Position numbers and translations under genes: made by a program. Positions 34,361 to 46,636 of a stretch of 64,000 nucleotides of DNA are shown here, one piece after another; the stretch's first letter is position 1; every line of letters begins with the position of its first letter. The stretch covers positions 108,330,362-108,394,361 of the forward strand of contig CM018693.1 of NCBI GenBank assembly GCA_009363875.1. The letters run 5' to 3'. Below the pieces are notes generated by a model. It was not told the origin of the DNA, did no database searches, and saw only the letters and a list, made by a program, of their open reading frames with translations. Origin of the DNA: Mikania micrantha (taxonomy: Eukaryota; Streptophyta; Magnoliopsida; Asterales; Asteraceae).

Positions 34361-36729
34361 TCAAGGCTCAGTAGGAAGTGTTTGTATAACTTTAGATCCG
34401 GCCCAGAGTTTAGTTCTCACAATCGATGTAGCCAACGAAGTGAAATCTTTACCAAGTACTTCAAAAACTGGACTGGTTTTGATCTGATGCATAGCCAAAA
34501 TCTTTATATCATGGTCTCCAAACCGCAACAAATCATTTTTATCTAAAATGAGATACTCATGATCTCCACAATTTATCATAGCTTCAGACGATTCAAAATC
34601 AATCGCCCACATCACAAACTTCGATAAACAACCATCTGGAAATCTTTGCGGAATAGTAATACTTTTTAATTTGCTTGTTGGTGGCCAGCTGATCAAGGTA
34701 AAGGTTTTTCCTGTTTTACCATCTCTAACTCCCTTATGCTTCTTAACTGTAGACTCAGCTGTCTTCATTCTCTTAAAGTTCAAACACATTTCTTCATGAA
34801 GAAAATCATAAAAATATGTTCCTCTTGGGTCATTTGATCGATTGAATAATGGAGCCTCATCAAGTTCCACTAGATCAACACGAGTCCTTGACTCGAAATC
34901 CAACGGACTCTGATAATATTCCAAATTTCCATTTTTGCCTTCACTACACACATCCTCTTATCTCCATCATAATGCCACGAATGTATCCCCGATCGATCAC
35001 CCACCTTGTCATAGAAATTCTTTCTAGTTGTAATCACATACTTTTCTGTCAAATCCTGCTGTTGTTTGAAATAGTCCTTGTGTCTAACACTAGGAATTAT
35101 CAAACGTTCAGATGTATCCATCTTCTTTCCAGCAACCCACTTATCAACATTTGAATAATCATACTCAGCTGATTCCCTTTCCCTGATCCATCTGTCTCAG
35201 TCAGCACCACATTTTCTTCCAGGTCATCAATATCAAACATAAATTGATCTTCAGTTTGTTGACTAGAACCAACCTCCCTTTGTTTCATTTCAGTCCCCTT
35301 ATCTTTAACGTTTCCCTCGTAACCTTTACCTTCATTTTCTTTATCAGCTTCAGAATCTAACTGTTTTTCCAAATCACCTCTACTCTACCCACCTTCATCA
35401 ACATTATTTTTCTTTTCTTGTCCACTATCATTGTCATCATTTCTGTTTAATTGTTGCTTAAAATCCATGAACAAAGTAATAAGATATCCCAGATTTGCTT
35501 CCAAAGTCTGAATTTTTAAATTCTGAGCCACTTGATTCTCATAAAGTTCACTGATCAAAATATTTTTAGTCACAGATTGCAGCACTTGATCATTCAACTG
35601 TTGCTCCAACACAAACAATCTTTCTTGCAACACGTGGTCATTAACCGGAGCTTCTTCAATTCCCTTTCCTTTACTTGCAGCATCTCTCAGCACTTGGTAT
35701 TATTCAGTTTCCTTTTCCAGTGTCGGTTCTACAACTCTTTCTGTTTCTGATCTTTGCTCCGAGGAGGAAGTTCCAGCAACCAACCTAACCACTGGACATG
35801 GTTCAGGACGTCACATCAACCTCATTATCAATCATCTCTATCACATTTTCATAAAATGTACGACCTCTTGCCCCTCAAGGATCTTGTACATCTACTAACC
35901 CTTCCATCTGCGGGTGAATGTCATGCTCCTTGGCTTTGATAAAATTTGGTACATTTTCAGCATCAATCTCTCCAAATCGGCCAAACTTCTCTAGCGGTCT
36001 CAATCCTCTAAATGTAACTTGTGCTCCCTTCCTCGCCTGTTTAAGTAATCCAAAAACATTTGGTCCCATGTTTTTATTGTCCAATGACTCCACAGTTTTC
36101 ACTAAGTTAGGATAGTGAGCATCTATAATCATCTGAACAAATCTCGGATACATAAGAAAAATTTCCTTCTTCATTCCTTTCAAGTTCATCTTCATTTCTT
36201 CGAAGACCAGTCTTGACCAATTAAAGTTCCAATCCATAGTCAGAGCAACAATGCCTGAGGCTAGCTCTACTCCAAGAACATTTGTGCCTCCTTTATTTCC
36301 AGAGACCCCCATCTATACCATGTGTGCTAATAGCCTCCAGTATGGATGAATGAGTTTCTTCACCATTGGAGGATATTCTCCTTCGTATCCTTTCCTTAGC
36401 GGCACACTTATCACTACCTCATTTGGATAAGAAATCGGATGATCTGATTGATCTCCAAATAGCAGTGATGACCTGATAACTTCTTCCATCACAACAATCT
36501 TGCACCCTTGCACACTCGCTTCAATCTGGCCATTTTGACCATTAATTGTTGCAGATCCCCAAAATTCTCTGATTTCTCCTTCACAAATAACCGTGTTCAT
36601 TCTATGTGCATAGGCAATCCTGCACGTATTCATCCTAACGATAAGCGATTTGAACTCCATGTGTTGACGAGGAGGATCACACAAATAAGCCAATACGTTA
36701 TGATTGGGCACAAACTTTAGAGCCGCCAT
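34361..36729 (-). pseudogene. Sirevirus third ORF (envelope-like), broken
   Basis: Starts at 36729 with MAALKFVPNHNVLAYLCD, then FWGSATINGQNGQ and a conserved middle with FLMYPRFVQMIIDAHYPN (36170-36120). One frame runs from 36729 to 35876, broken by a TAG directly before the ATG at 36312, then by further stops. Later pieces are a Leu-rich coiled-coil-like segment (35693-35385, LQERLFVLEQQLNDQVLQ), an acidic piece (35372-35100), and a C-terminal frame (34951-34361, 196 codons) ending 25 bases from the polypurine tract. SIRE elements of composites carry a similar ORF in this place. It is often called envelope-like, but its function is unproven. I see no clear membrane anchor. Confidence 0.6.
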
Positions 36730-38577
36730 TCCCTGACATCACAAAATCACAATAAGTCCTGCCACAAAGTCAATATCACTGAAAATATGATAACTCAATT
36801 ATTCACATCGAGAATTCATTCCCAAACTCACCGAGAACACACTAACTTTTAAAATTAAAATTAAACACTTGAGTTTTCGGTCCACCAGGATTTAAAATTG
36901 ATTTTTTGTGTTTTCGATGGAATGTTCGGGTTCTCGGTGAACACAGCCCTTCTCGGTTGTGTTCTCGGAGACACATATTCATTTTCGATGACGTTCTCGG
37001 TGGTTCCCTTTTCTTCTTCGAAAAACCCACCGAGAAACCCTAATCTACCATTAATCCTTCAATCAAGATTAATGCAAAAGCTTAACTTTCCCTTAATCTT
37101 TTCTATCCCATCATTCGATTTAACCCTTAGTGAATGTTTCTTCATTACAATCCTGAGTATTGTTCGATTCTACCTCCATTCACCTTTTTCGGATCATAAG
37201 AAAATGAAAATAGATACTAAAATCATACCTCAGTTCTTCGTTATTCACTAAGTTCCACCAATAATCTTTGCAGAAAAGAAAAAAAACTCGCACGACTTCG
37301 CTTTGAATTTCTTGTTTTTCTTCTTTTCGTTTTCTTTTCCACCGAAAACCCTTTTATATTCAATTTGATTCAATCAAGAATTTATTTTCTTATTTACCGA
37401 AAACTATTGCCAAAAAAAAAAATCCTCGACCGAAAACACATTTTACCAACGTGTTAATTAAAATAGATGAAATTGCCTTGGACATCGGATTAATTTGTTC
37501 TTGAATAGGCAAATACACAATGGAAAAATGAAATAAACTACTAATAATAATGCTAAAATAAGTAAAAACAAAATAAAAATTAAAAAATAAAGAGAATAAA
37601 ATAAAAAAATAAAAAATAAAAATAAGAAATTAATTTATTAACAAGTTTCAAGAAACAAAGATAACCAAATTGACTCAATCACTGAATAATAACAACTTGA
37701 TCAAACTAAGTCAATAACAAGTAGTTACTGATAGTTTAGTTTGGGATCAGATCGCTATGAGACAACCCAATTCCTCAGTCAAAGAATAATTTTACCTATG
37801 ATTCAGAAATTCACTGATTATCAATATTCGTTATCCCGTTAAACTCAACTATTCTCATCATGGCATTTTAGCATATGATCTTTTATCATGTTTTGATTTT
37901 ATTTTAACAAGAAAAGGATCTTTCAATTTCAAGGTAAAACCTATCCATCCTCAGGATTTATTGAGGATTCAGTTTTTCACATAGATTTACTTTTAATGCG
38001 CTAAGATGTCCAGGTCTATACATCGTATAACAAAGGATTCTCATGCATATGTTGTGTGGATTTTGTGGATGTGCTGAAATCCCATGAATCTAAGTAACAT
38101 TGGAATATTCATGCATATGTGTATTGTGGACATTTGGAATTTTGGCGGATGCGCTAGGTTTTCATTTCATTTTTGAAGAACCCATGCATAGTCTTATAAA
38201 TAAAATCAAGAGGTGTAGAATTCAACTCTCAATCCATATTTGATGGAACTCAGTTTTGTGCAAACCTTATATGAAACTGATCAATCAAGTTCTTTTGCAT
38301 TATTTAGTTTGACCACACATCTAGAGCCCCTTTGAGAATTGTTAAGCCTATTGATACATCATGTGAACATTTTATTCATCTAAGGCTTTGATTTTCATTG
38401 ATTGAGAGACTGGTTTGTCTTATGTCACGAATTCATATCACTTCCCAACTTTCAAGACATCAACACCTAGAAACCTAGAGACACTTTACCTAGCTACTAA
38501 TCTTCCCCTAAATTTGTCCATAAAAATAAAAATTAAAGTCAAAAATAAAAGTAAAATTTATATACAAATTTACTTAT
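36730..38577. other. Sirevirus spacer between pol and ORF3
   Basis: No gene. Contains several ACCGA(A/G)AAC and GTTCTCGGT words (36800-37440), an A-rich block (37540-37640) and AT-rich sequence. The open frames here are in low-complexity DNA. Confidence 0.5.
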
Positions 38578-39660
38578 TCACAGAAGAAGTTTATCAGAAA
38601 AACGAAGCATTTTCAGCTGTTCAGCTAACACATTGAATCGGGATCGGTCAACAGCCTTAGTAAAAAGATTAGCAGTATTAACTGATGTGTCAAATTGCTC
38701 TAAATGGATTAGATTTCTATCAAAACAGTCACGAATGAAATGAACCTTGATGTCTATGTGTTTGGTCTTTGAGTGTTGGACTGGGTTTTTGAAAATTTGT
38801 ATAGCAGCATCATTACCACAAAAAATAGGGGAGTTAAGAAATTCCAAACCGTAATCCAGCAATTGATTTTGGATCCAGATGACCTGAGAGCAGCACGCAG
38901 ATGCAGCCACATACTCTGCTACAGCAGTTGAAGTTGAAACGGTGTGTTGTTTCTTACATTTGCCAAGAAATGAGTCTGTCCCCCAAGAGTTGACAGCCAC
39001 CAGACGTGGATTTCCTGTCAATATCACAACCTCCACAGAGAAAGCATATAAGTTAAACTCTGAATATTTGGGATACCAAAGGCCAAGCCTAGGCTTGCCC
39101 TTGAGATACCGAAAGATTCTTTTGACAACATGTAAATGAGAGAGTTTAGGATTAGCCTGATAACGAGCACATTGACACACGGCAAACATAATGTCTGGCT
39201 TGCTTGCAGTTAAGTACATCAAGGAGCCAATCATTGAACAATACAAAGTGTGATCAACAGATTGACCATCTTCATCAACAGTCATCACTGGGCGGGTTGC
39301 AATTGGAGTATTTGCAGCTTTACAATTGTCAAACTTGAATTTTGCCAATATGTCATCAACATATTTGCCTTGATGAATCAGAATGCCAGAAGAATCTTGA
39401 TGAACTTGCAGGATGAGAAATAAGATCATTTCTACTAGAGAGCTCATTTCAAACTTTTTGCGCATAATTTGATCGAATTCTTTGCACAGTTGATCATTAG
39501 TGGACCCAAAAATAATGGAATCGACATAAATTTGCACCAAAATTAAATCATCATTCACTTGTTTCCTAAATAGCATTTGATCAAGGGCTCCACGAACATA
39601 TCCATGAGATAGCAGATGTTCTGTTAATGTGGCATACCAGGCGCGAGGAACTTGATGTAA
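38578..39660 (-). pseudogene. pol: Sirevirus reverse transcriptase C-terminal part and RNase H
   Basis: Begins inside the reverse transcriptase at HQVPRAWYATLTEHLL, right against the solo LTR. Motifs: QIYVDSIIFGS (YVDD has become YVDS, so the second catalytic Asp is lost), SSGILIHQGKYV, MIGSLMYLTASKPDIMFAVC, RIFRYLKGKPRLGLWYP, AEYVAASACCSQVIW and the RNase H end SKTKHIDIKVHFIRDC. The terminal frame runs 360 codons without a stop. Residues before HQVP in the open frame belong to LTR sequence, not to the enzyme. Confidence 0.88.
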
Positions 39661-42600
39661 TGTCACACCCCGGGCCGGCAGGAACGGATCGTGTTTTCCC
39701 ATCGGGTGGAAGGTTCCTGGGGCGTGATATCTTGAGTGATAATCAATTGATCAGATTGTTTACATAGCACATGATAATATAAATGAGAAATGCTAACACA
39801 TCCATGATATAGAATTACAAGATTAAATTACAATGTATTGTTCATAATTTAATCGAGTAAATCTATCAAAAGAATCAATATAACTATATCTTGTATATGT
39901 ACAAGATATACAAAAGATGATTCATGGTTCTTGTCACCAAAAGCATGCAACACAAAATAAAGCTAGGTCTTCTAAAAGTCCACTAGCTTAATCCTTGCAT
40001 GTATGTATCTACACCTGTTCATCACCTGAGAAAACATGTATTTAAACAAAGTCAACACTAGGTTGGTGAGTTCATAAGTATGTTAATTGAAAACCTTGAT
40101 TCATTCACATGCACAATCACAAGTTGATTATGTTACTTGTATGATGTTTGTTTCACCTGTTCACCCAATGGCTCCTCAATAGTTATATTTACAAGTATTA
40201 TATCATCCTAGTAGTAATGCTTATATATAGGGCATATGTAAGGGAACTAAGCCCTAGCCAACATCCCACCACATCAGCACTAGAATTCCACATTACTTGC
40301 AATACAACTATTTATTTCCATTCTCATTTCCCATGTTTATCTCATCTTTGATAACCTGTGTTCTCATGTATAGAATAATGTGATGATAGCATTGTAGTTA
40401 TCAAACCGAAGTATTGATAACTAATGTATGTGTTAAGGATATTAGATTCTCAATCTGTTCCTTGTATTATTCTATATTTGTGGAGTTAACTGTTGTTTCA
40501 CTTTTAAATATTAAAAGTATTAGTTAACTGTTTGTAATGTATTCTCAAATGCAACGTATAGAGCCCAAAAGGAGTCCATTGTGATCCTCACGTAATCAGA
40601 TTACAATGCACCCGATTCACCTCTATTCCGCCGTGTGATCCCATAGCCTTCATCGAAACTGTTACTAATAATATGACGTGAGAGAAAATAAATTCCTCAG
40701 TCTACTAGTCTACAGATAGTGATGGATGATGTACATCTATGTTTTTGTTGTTCTCAATGTAGGGATATTCTCATGTGATTAACAAAGTTGAATAAGAACT
40801 TGTCTTATTACGTTATGTTAATCATTGTGTGAATGATGTGGTTATCATGAAGTTACGTTATCATGATTATCATTCATAAATTCCAATATTCACCATGTAA
40901 TCCTTAAGCCGTAGTAAGAACTAGTCTTAGTACCCTTAAGTGACGCAGGTGGTGGATGATCAATGCGTTCATACTATCACATAGTATGTTTTTAAGTTAT
41001 AACTAAGTGTTATAAGTACTTGAATTATCACACTTAGTTTATTATAATGTGGAATGATATTTAGAAGATGTTTTATCTTCTAATCATTCATGTGTTGTGA
41101 AGTGTCATCATGTTTCACTGTAGTAGTTCTCATTGTTTGTTTGTGTATGAATTGTCTCAATGTTTGCTCATGTATGAATAACCAAGTGTTATAAGATAAT
41201 ATCTTACAACTATGTTATCGAATATGTTGATGATTATGAAATTATATTATCATATTCATCTGAGTTTCCCTGTTATCTCATAATCATACAAGCATGGATA
41301 CAATGATAAGTGATAATAAACAATTTAATATTATCTAAATCAAAGTATAAATAGCATGTTAAGCAAGACTGTTAAATAAATAAAAGTAAACATGTTTCTC
41401 AGCCCCGAGAGTTTAAAATCAGTAAAGATTAAAGAAAAGGGGCATATGAACTCACTTTGTTATTGTAGGGTTGACTTAGCTTAAAAGAGTGAAGACACGC
41501 GCTCCTTGATTGTATTTGTATTTGCTTTCATGATCCTGTATTGAGTTCACGATGTATGTACTTTATAAGTATGAATAGTATTGACTTGTGTGTGTATGTG
41601 TGTTTGTGTTAGCCCTCAAATTGGCTAACACTTGTAGGTCCCGATCTTTGTTGTCATTCGGCCTCGGTTTAATAGTTGTTACTTTTCATTATTGTTAGTT
41701 CGATTTAGTTGGAACTTAATATAGTCCATTACGCGTTTTATGATCCATTTTGTTTTAACCCTATCATGTTGTAACATCTCAAAGTCGATCATTGTTATAA
41801 ATACTCATTTCACTCAATTCCACCAACTTAATCATAAGTTATTGCAATCGTATAAGTAATTTGTCCATTTTAATTCCTTTTAATTGTTTGTTCTCGTTCT
41901 TAGTATTTTGGGCCGAATGACACGCATATGGACCTAGTTAGTACATCATAGATCTTGTGTGGTCTTGGGCCCGAAGGAATCCCATTGGCCGAATTTTATG
42001 TGGGCCGGAATAAATGATTTCGAACCAGCAGAAAAAGAAATGAGCCGTATATTGGGCCAATTTTGTAAACTGTGGGCCAATTAGAAACTTGGGCTAAGGA
42101 GTTGGGCTGAGAAGTTAATAGGCTGTTGGGCCAGATGTGAACGTGTTGGGCTGCACAGAAGTGTTCGGCTGATTCAATAAATCGAAGAAGGTAGTCCTCA
42201 TAGCAGCGAACCTATCACCATGCGCATGAGGTTCGGTCGTAAGTGTCGAAGGTTCGTTGACCTGTTGAGGTCGCATGGTTCGGCTGAAATGCTTCAAAGG
42301 GTTCGGCTATGTTCAGCATCCAATTGGTTCGTGAGTACTTACAAGGGTTCGGGGATATACAAGGGTTCGGCTACACTAGTGGTTCGGCAAGGTCCACTGG
42401 GTCGTTTGCATGACTAGGTTCGTGTACTCATAATGGTTCGCACATGACCAAAGGTTCGTCTAGGGTTTCTGCTGGTTCGGCGAAAGGGTGGGGTTTGTGC
42501 ATAGCTGTAAATGGTTCGGGAAACCATGCAGGTTCGTGACTTGTGGAAGAAAGGTTCGGCCGTGTCTGCATCCCTCGCCGAACCTGTGCCAGCAACCAGC

Positions 42601-43769
42601 AACATCCTCATCGCACCATATGATTTCAGGACTATCTACATGACATGGATAACCCCAAACAGCTATCAAGTGTGTATATTCGAGGTAGGGTGTGGTTAGA
42701 ACCGGCTAAATGTGAGGTTGAACAAAAAAAACGCATCAAAAAAACCCTATTTCTAGATTCTTTCAAGCATCATACCTCGATATTTAGTGGGTAAACCTTC
42801 AGATCTGTTGTACTTTCATGTAGAGCAAGTCGAGGGCTTCGCATGGGTTCAAGAATCACTCAAATTGGTTGAGAAACAAAGAAGTTATGGAGTTTTGAAG
42901 GTTGAAAATGGTGGTAATTTGTGGTGGCCGGAAATTTGAACTAGAGAGAGAATGGGAAGTGATGAAATGAATAAATGGAGTTCATTTATGGTATTTATAC
43001 CCCGGATGAGTTCGGGTTCGTTTCTGTTGCTCGGTTTGCGATTTCGTCGCGTATCCGGTTTTTTACGCGTAATTGTTTGAAATAAATAAAAGGAGATTAT
43101 TTAAATTAATTGATGAGTTTCAAAATTGTAAAAAAGTTATTTAAGTTATTTTTATTAAATTATTTTCGTTCGTTTTGTGTTTCGTCAGATCGCGTCACCA
43201 TCGTGCTTATTCGTTCGAATCGTCATTCGAACGAACACGACGATGGTTTTGCTTTCCGACTTTTGTTTTCTACTTTTCAGTCATCATTTCAGAATGTTAA
43301 ACTCACAGATATGTTTGTGTGAATCGTCACCCACGCAAACACACTATCAGTTCGTTATTCTGAAACGACACTGTGAATTATGTTTAAATTGTGTTTCCTC
43401 ACTGTCGGACTCAACTAAGCATCATGTTATCACATTGTTTTCACATTGAAATGTCGGCCATCTGATTCCTGTCATCTATGGATATCAGATCGCAACCACT
43501 TTGTTTCTGTTATCTGTATGAACATCGTTGTTTCTCGTGATTTGTTGTGTTATCTGTACTTAAGTTTTCACCTAAATACACACAACTAATGTTCCAATGT
43601 ATGTTGTACTCACAGTATTTAAGTTGACACTAAAATACGTACAACTAATTATTGTATTTAGATTTCTGTTAATACAAATACTGTTCACAATCACATATGT
43701 ACACATAGATACTGTAGATAGTACACGCACCGTACGGACTTGCCGGCCGGTCAGGTACTAGTTGTCACA
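39661..43769 (-). mobile_element. Solo LTR H (4109 bp) inserted in Sirevirus reverse transcriptase
   Basis: Starts TGTCACACCCCGGGCCGGCA and ends CAGGTACTAGTTGTCACA. Flanked by TGTAA at 39656-39660 and 43770-43774. A minus-strand TATA box GTATAAATAC lies at 43000-42991. Contains GGTTGGTGAGTTCATAAG, CTTATATATAGGGCAT and the CAGCCCCGAG...AAAAGGGGC block (41400-41445). Between 42200 and 42560 GGTTCG recurs many times. No coding capacity, so a complete solo LTR. Confidence 0.9.
42991..43000 (-). promoter_or_regulatory. TATA box of solo LTR H
   Basis: Minus strand GGGGTATAAATACC, about 770 bp from the LTR start, in the position expected for the U3/R promoter. Confidence 0.55.
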
Positions 43770-43855
43770 TGTAAGCCATACAATGCTTTATCAAGTTTAA
43801 ACACCTGTTGAGGATGATTCGAATCAGTGAACCCTGGTGGCTGAGACACATAGAT
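43770..43855 (-). pseudogene. pol: Stranded piece of Sirevirus reverse transcriptase between two solo LTRs
   Basis: On the minus strand the 86 bases read IYVSQPPGFTDSNHPQ and then VFKLDKALYGL. This joins the frame that stops at 46637 to the one that resumes at 39660. The two outer 5-bp edges are target duplications TGTAA and TAGAT, which proves that both LTRs landed in the same coding stretch. Confidence 0.9.
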
Positions 43856-44313
43856 TGTGACACCCGGCAATTTCAGGTAAATTGCAACTCTTACACTCTA
43901 CGCATTTCACATTCATACTTGTCATATTTCATTTAATTATGTTTAATTAGATGAGTTGAACACACACAACTGCGAGACGATTGTTCAAGGAACTATCGAA
44001 TCGTACATTGCATATTGGTTTTCAAAACCAAATGTGGCAAACACAAACACTAACACAAAACAGTAATTCGGAGAATTACTGAATTGTGCATTACATGTTG
44101 ATTTGAATTAATCAAGCATGCAAACATTTCGTAAAACACGAACACAAACCATCGAAGATAATTCAAGGAATTATCGAAACACACGCACGAGTCTCACGAA
44201 CGTTGGTGATCAATCAAACTTATGTGATATTATATGATGATGTGCTAATCATGCATTAGATGGTTAGGATAAACGTTAGGAATCAAAACCAAAAAACATG
44301 AAAATAGACCCAT

Positions 44314-44438
44314 CGCGGTACGCGGAGAGCCCTTGGTGAAAGGCTTCGCGGTACGCGAAGAAAATCGGGAGTCGAGACTCCCGAATCCCACCGCGGTACG
44401 CGATAAACTTTCTGATCGGCCTTCGCGGTACGCGAAGG
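44314..44438. repeat. Cluster of four CGCGGTACGCG motifs upstream of the LTR I TATA box
   Basis: Copies near 44314, 44347, 44393 and 44423, several extended to CTTCGCGGTACGCGAAG, so the flanks form an inverted pair around GTA. The cluster ends 20 bp before TATATAAA. Confidence 0.85.
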
Positions 44439-44457
44439 CTATGCAGATCAAAATTTT

Positions 44458-44465
44458 TATATAAA
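44458..44465 (+). promoter_or_regulatory. TATA box of solo LTR I
   Basis: TATATAAA followed about 30 bp later by pyrimidine-rich sequence (TTCAGTCGAACTCC), fitting an LTR transcription start. Confidence 0.6.
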
Positions 44466-46636
44466 CCAACCCATTTCATTTTCAGTCGAACTCCTTCCAT
44501 TTTCTCCGACTTTCTTCACCACATCTCGACAAAATCTATCTGAAACCAGCACCCAAGACCCCTGGTAACATCTTTGGAGCAATCCCTTTCATTGGTGGAT
44601 CATTTGGAGTCTTTGGAGCTCGAGGAAGGCGTTAGGAACCATAAAGAAGCTTGGAGCAACCCTTGATCCACTGGTACTTCATCATCAGTAGCCATCCCCA
44701 TTGAATCTGAAGCTCTAAGGTAGCTTTACATGTTTATTTGTTGCTAGATCGTACATGCAATGGGTAAAAACCCACATGCAACTCCATGTGATTAGTTTAC
44801 ACGAATTTGTTGGTGATTTTGTGTGATATTGTTGTAGATCTACTGATTTTATAGTTTAGAAATGTTAGACTTGAGTTTTGGTTGAGTTATTTTGATGTGA
44901 TAATGATTTTGGTACACTTGCCATAAAGGGAAACTTTTATGTTGCAAGTCTTAGATTTGTGATGATTTAGACATGTTAGACATGTCTAGATGTTTTCAAA
45001 TGCATATTGGAGTGTTTAGAAACACATTTGGATATTTGATTTTATCAAAAACATGATTTTGTAAAAACTTACTAAATAAGGAAACTTTTTGGGAACATAA
45101 GAGGGCTTTTGGTATTTTTAGGATGTTTTGATGATTTTTGATCATTGTGATATGTGTAAAAATGATTTCTAAACATATTGGAAACCTTGATTTGTGAAAA
45201 CGAACTTTTAAATGAGTACTTACTATTTTAGGAAACTTTATTCGGGTAAAATGGCATAAATGGTAATTTATGCCCAAAAGACTTATTTCAAGTGTTTACA
45301 TATGATCTTACAAACATACTAGAATGATTTGTTTTATGATATGGGATTTCATAACCATACTTTAAAAAAAATAGAAACCTTCTAAATATAGAAAGTTTCC
45401 CGGAACGGGAACGTTACGATTTTTGAAACATAACTTATGTGAAGACATTATGATTGGTCATAGGAATGTGTGTTGATGTCTTATTCGCATTAAGACACAT
45501 AAACACAACAATCGTGTCACCAACGATTCGTCGAGTCAACACGAGTCAACACAAGTCAACACACACACTCGGTTGAGCACACCGACACTTGGAGTTGTAT
45601 GGATTACAACACACCACAAAACACATACTCACACATATATGATTATAGGTGCTTACTAGCAGGACTGCTAGCTTTCGCAGTCGCAAACACCACAAAAACC
45701 GGAACTGCTCTATCAGGTGAGTTCACGGCCCCTTTTTACATTTTCTACCTTTGGGGGAGAAAACATTGCATACAACTGTTTTGAACAACATACACACATT
45801 TTTGGTTACATTTGTACATGCTAATATCTTATATGCATATGTGTGGCATTCATCCACAAAACTGATAAGTCCTCATTAAACACACCTCGAACCGTTAATA
45901 GCGTCTTGCGTTTAGCGTGGTAATTCTGAATAGTACTATTTGGGCCTGACAAGCCCCGCTATTGCGAGCCGTATGGGCACCTCGACTGGAGGTTGGAACA
46001 GTGCAAAATTAACCAATAAATATTGCCATTGTCTTGTTGGATGGACATGGCGGGAGGCAGCATACAAGCTTCGGTTGCGAACCCGCATATGATATAAAAC
46101 ATATTGACTAGCTATCAATGGATATTGCATTGTAATGATATATAAATCTGCAAAACATTTACTTTAAACATTTTGATGTTTACTACTGATACAAACCTGT
46201 GCTCTCACCAACCATTGTGTTGACCCTTTTGCTCGCATGTTTTCTCAGGAAGCTAAGGCACGCACTTGAGGATAGGATGCTAGGATGGAGTCCCATGCAT
46301 CAGCTTTAGTGTCTTAGGATGTTGAGAACACTTATCATTTTGTTTTGATATGCTTTGTATTGTAAAACTACTTTAATCGCTTCCGCAAACTAATACTCTG
46401 TTTCGTTTTGAAAACAATATTAATCTTATGCTTCCGCTACCTATGAACTTAAACTGTTTTGATATTACTAAACTTCCGCAACTCTGATTTTACACAATTG
46501 TTTTATTAAAGTTATTGGATGTACGTACGCAACCAGACACGTAGGTCTCGCAACACTGTCTGACCGGAGACTGCGATCTTGCCCGATCAGCGAGCCGTCG
46601 TGCCCCCGTCTGGGACGGGAGGGCCGGGGTGTGACA

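Larger units (their letters stand above)
43856..46636 (+). mobile_element. Solo LTR I (2781 bp) inserted in Sirevirus reverse transcriptase
   Basis: Starts TGTGACACCCGGCAATTTCA and ends GGGCCGGGGTGTGACA. Flanked by TAGAT at 43851-43855 and 46637-46641. Plus orientation is shown by a TATATAAA box at 44458-44465. Four CGCGGTACGCG words lie just upstream of that box. The 3' part has the GGTGAGTTCACGGCCCC block (45715-45735). No coding capacity. Confidence 0.9.
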
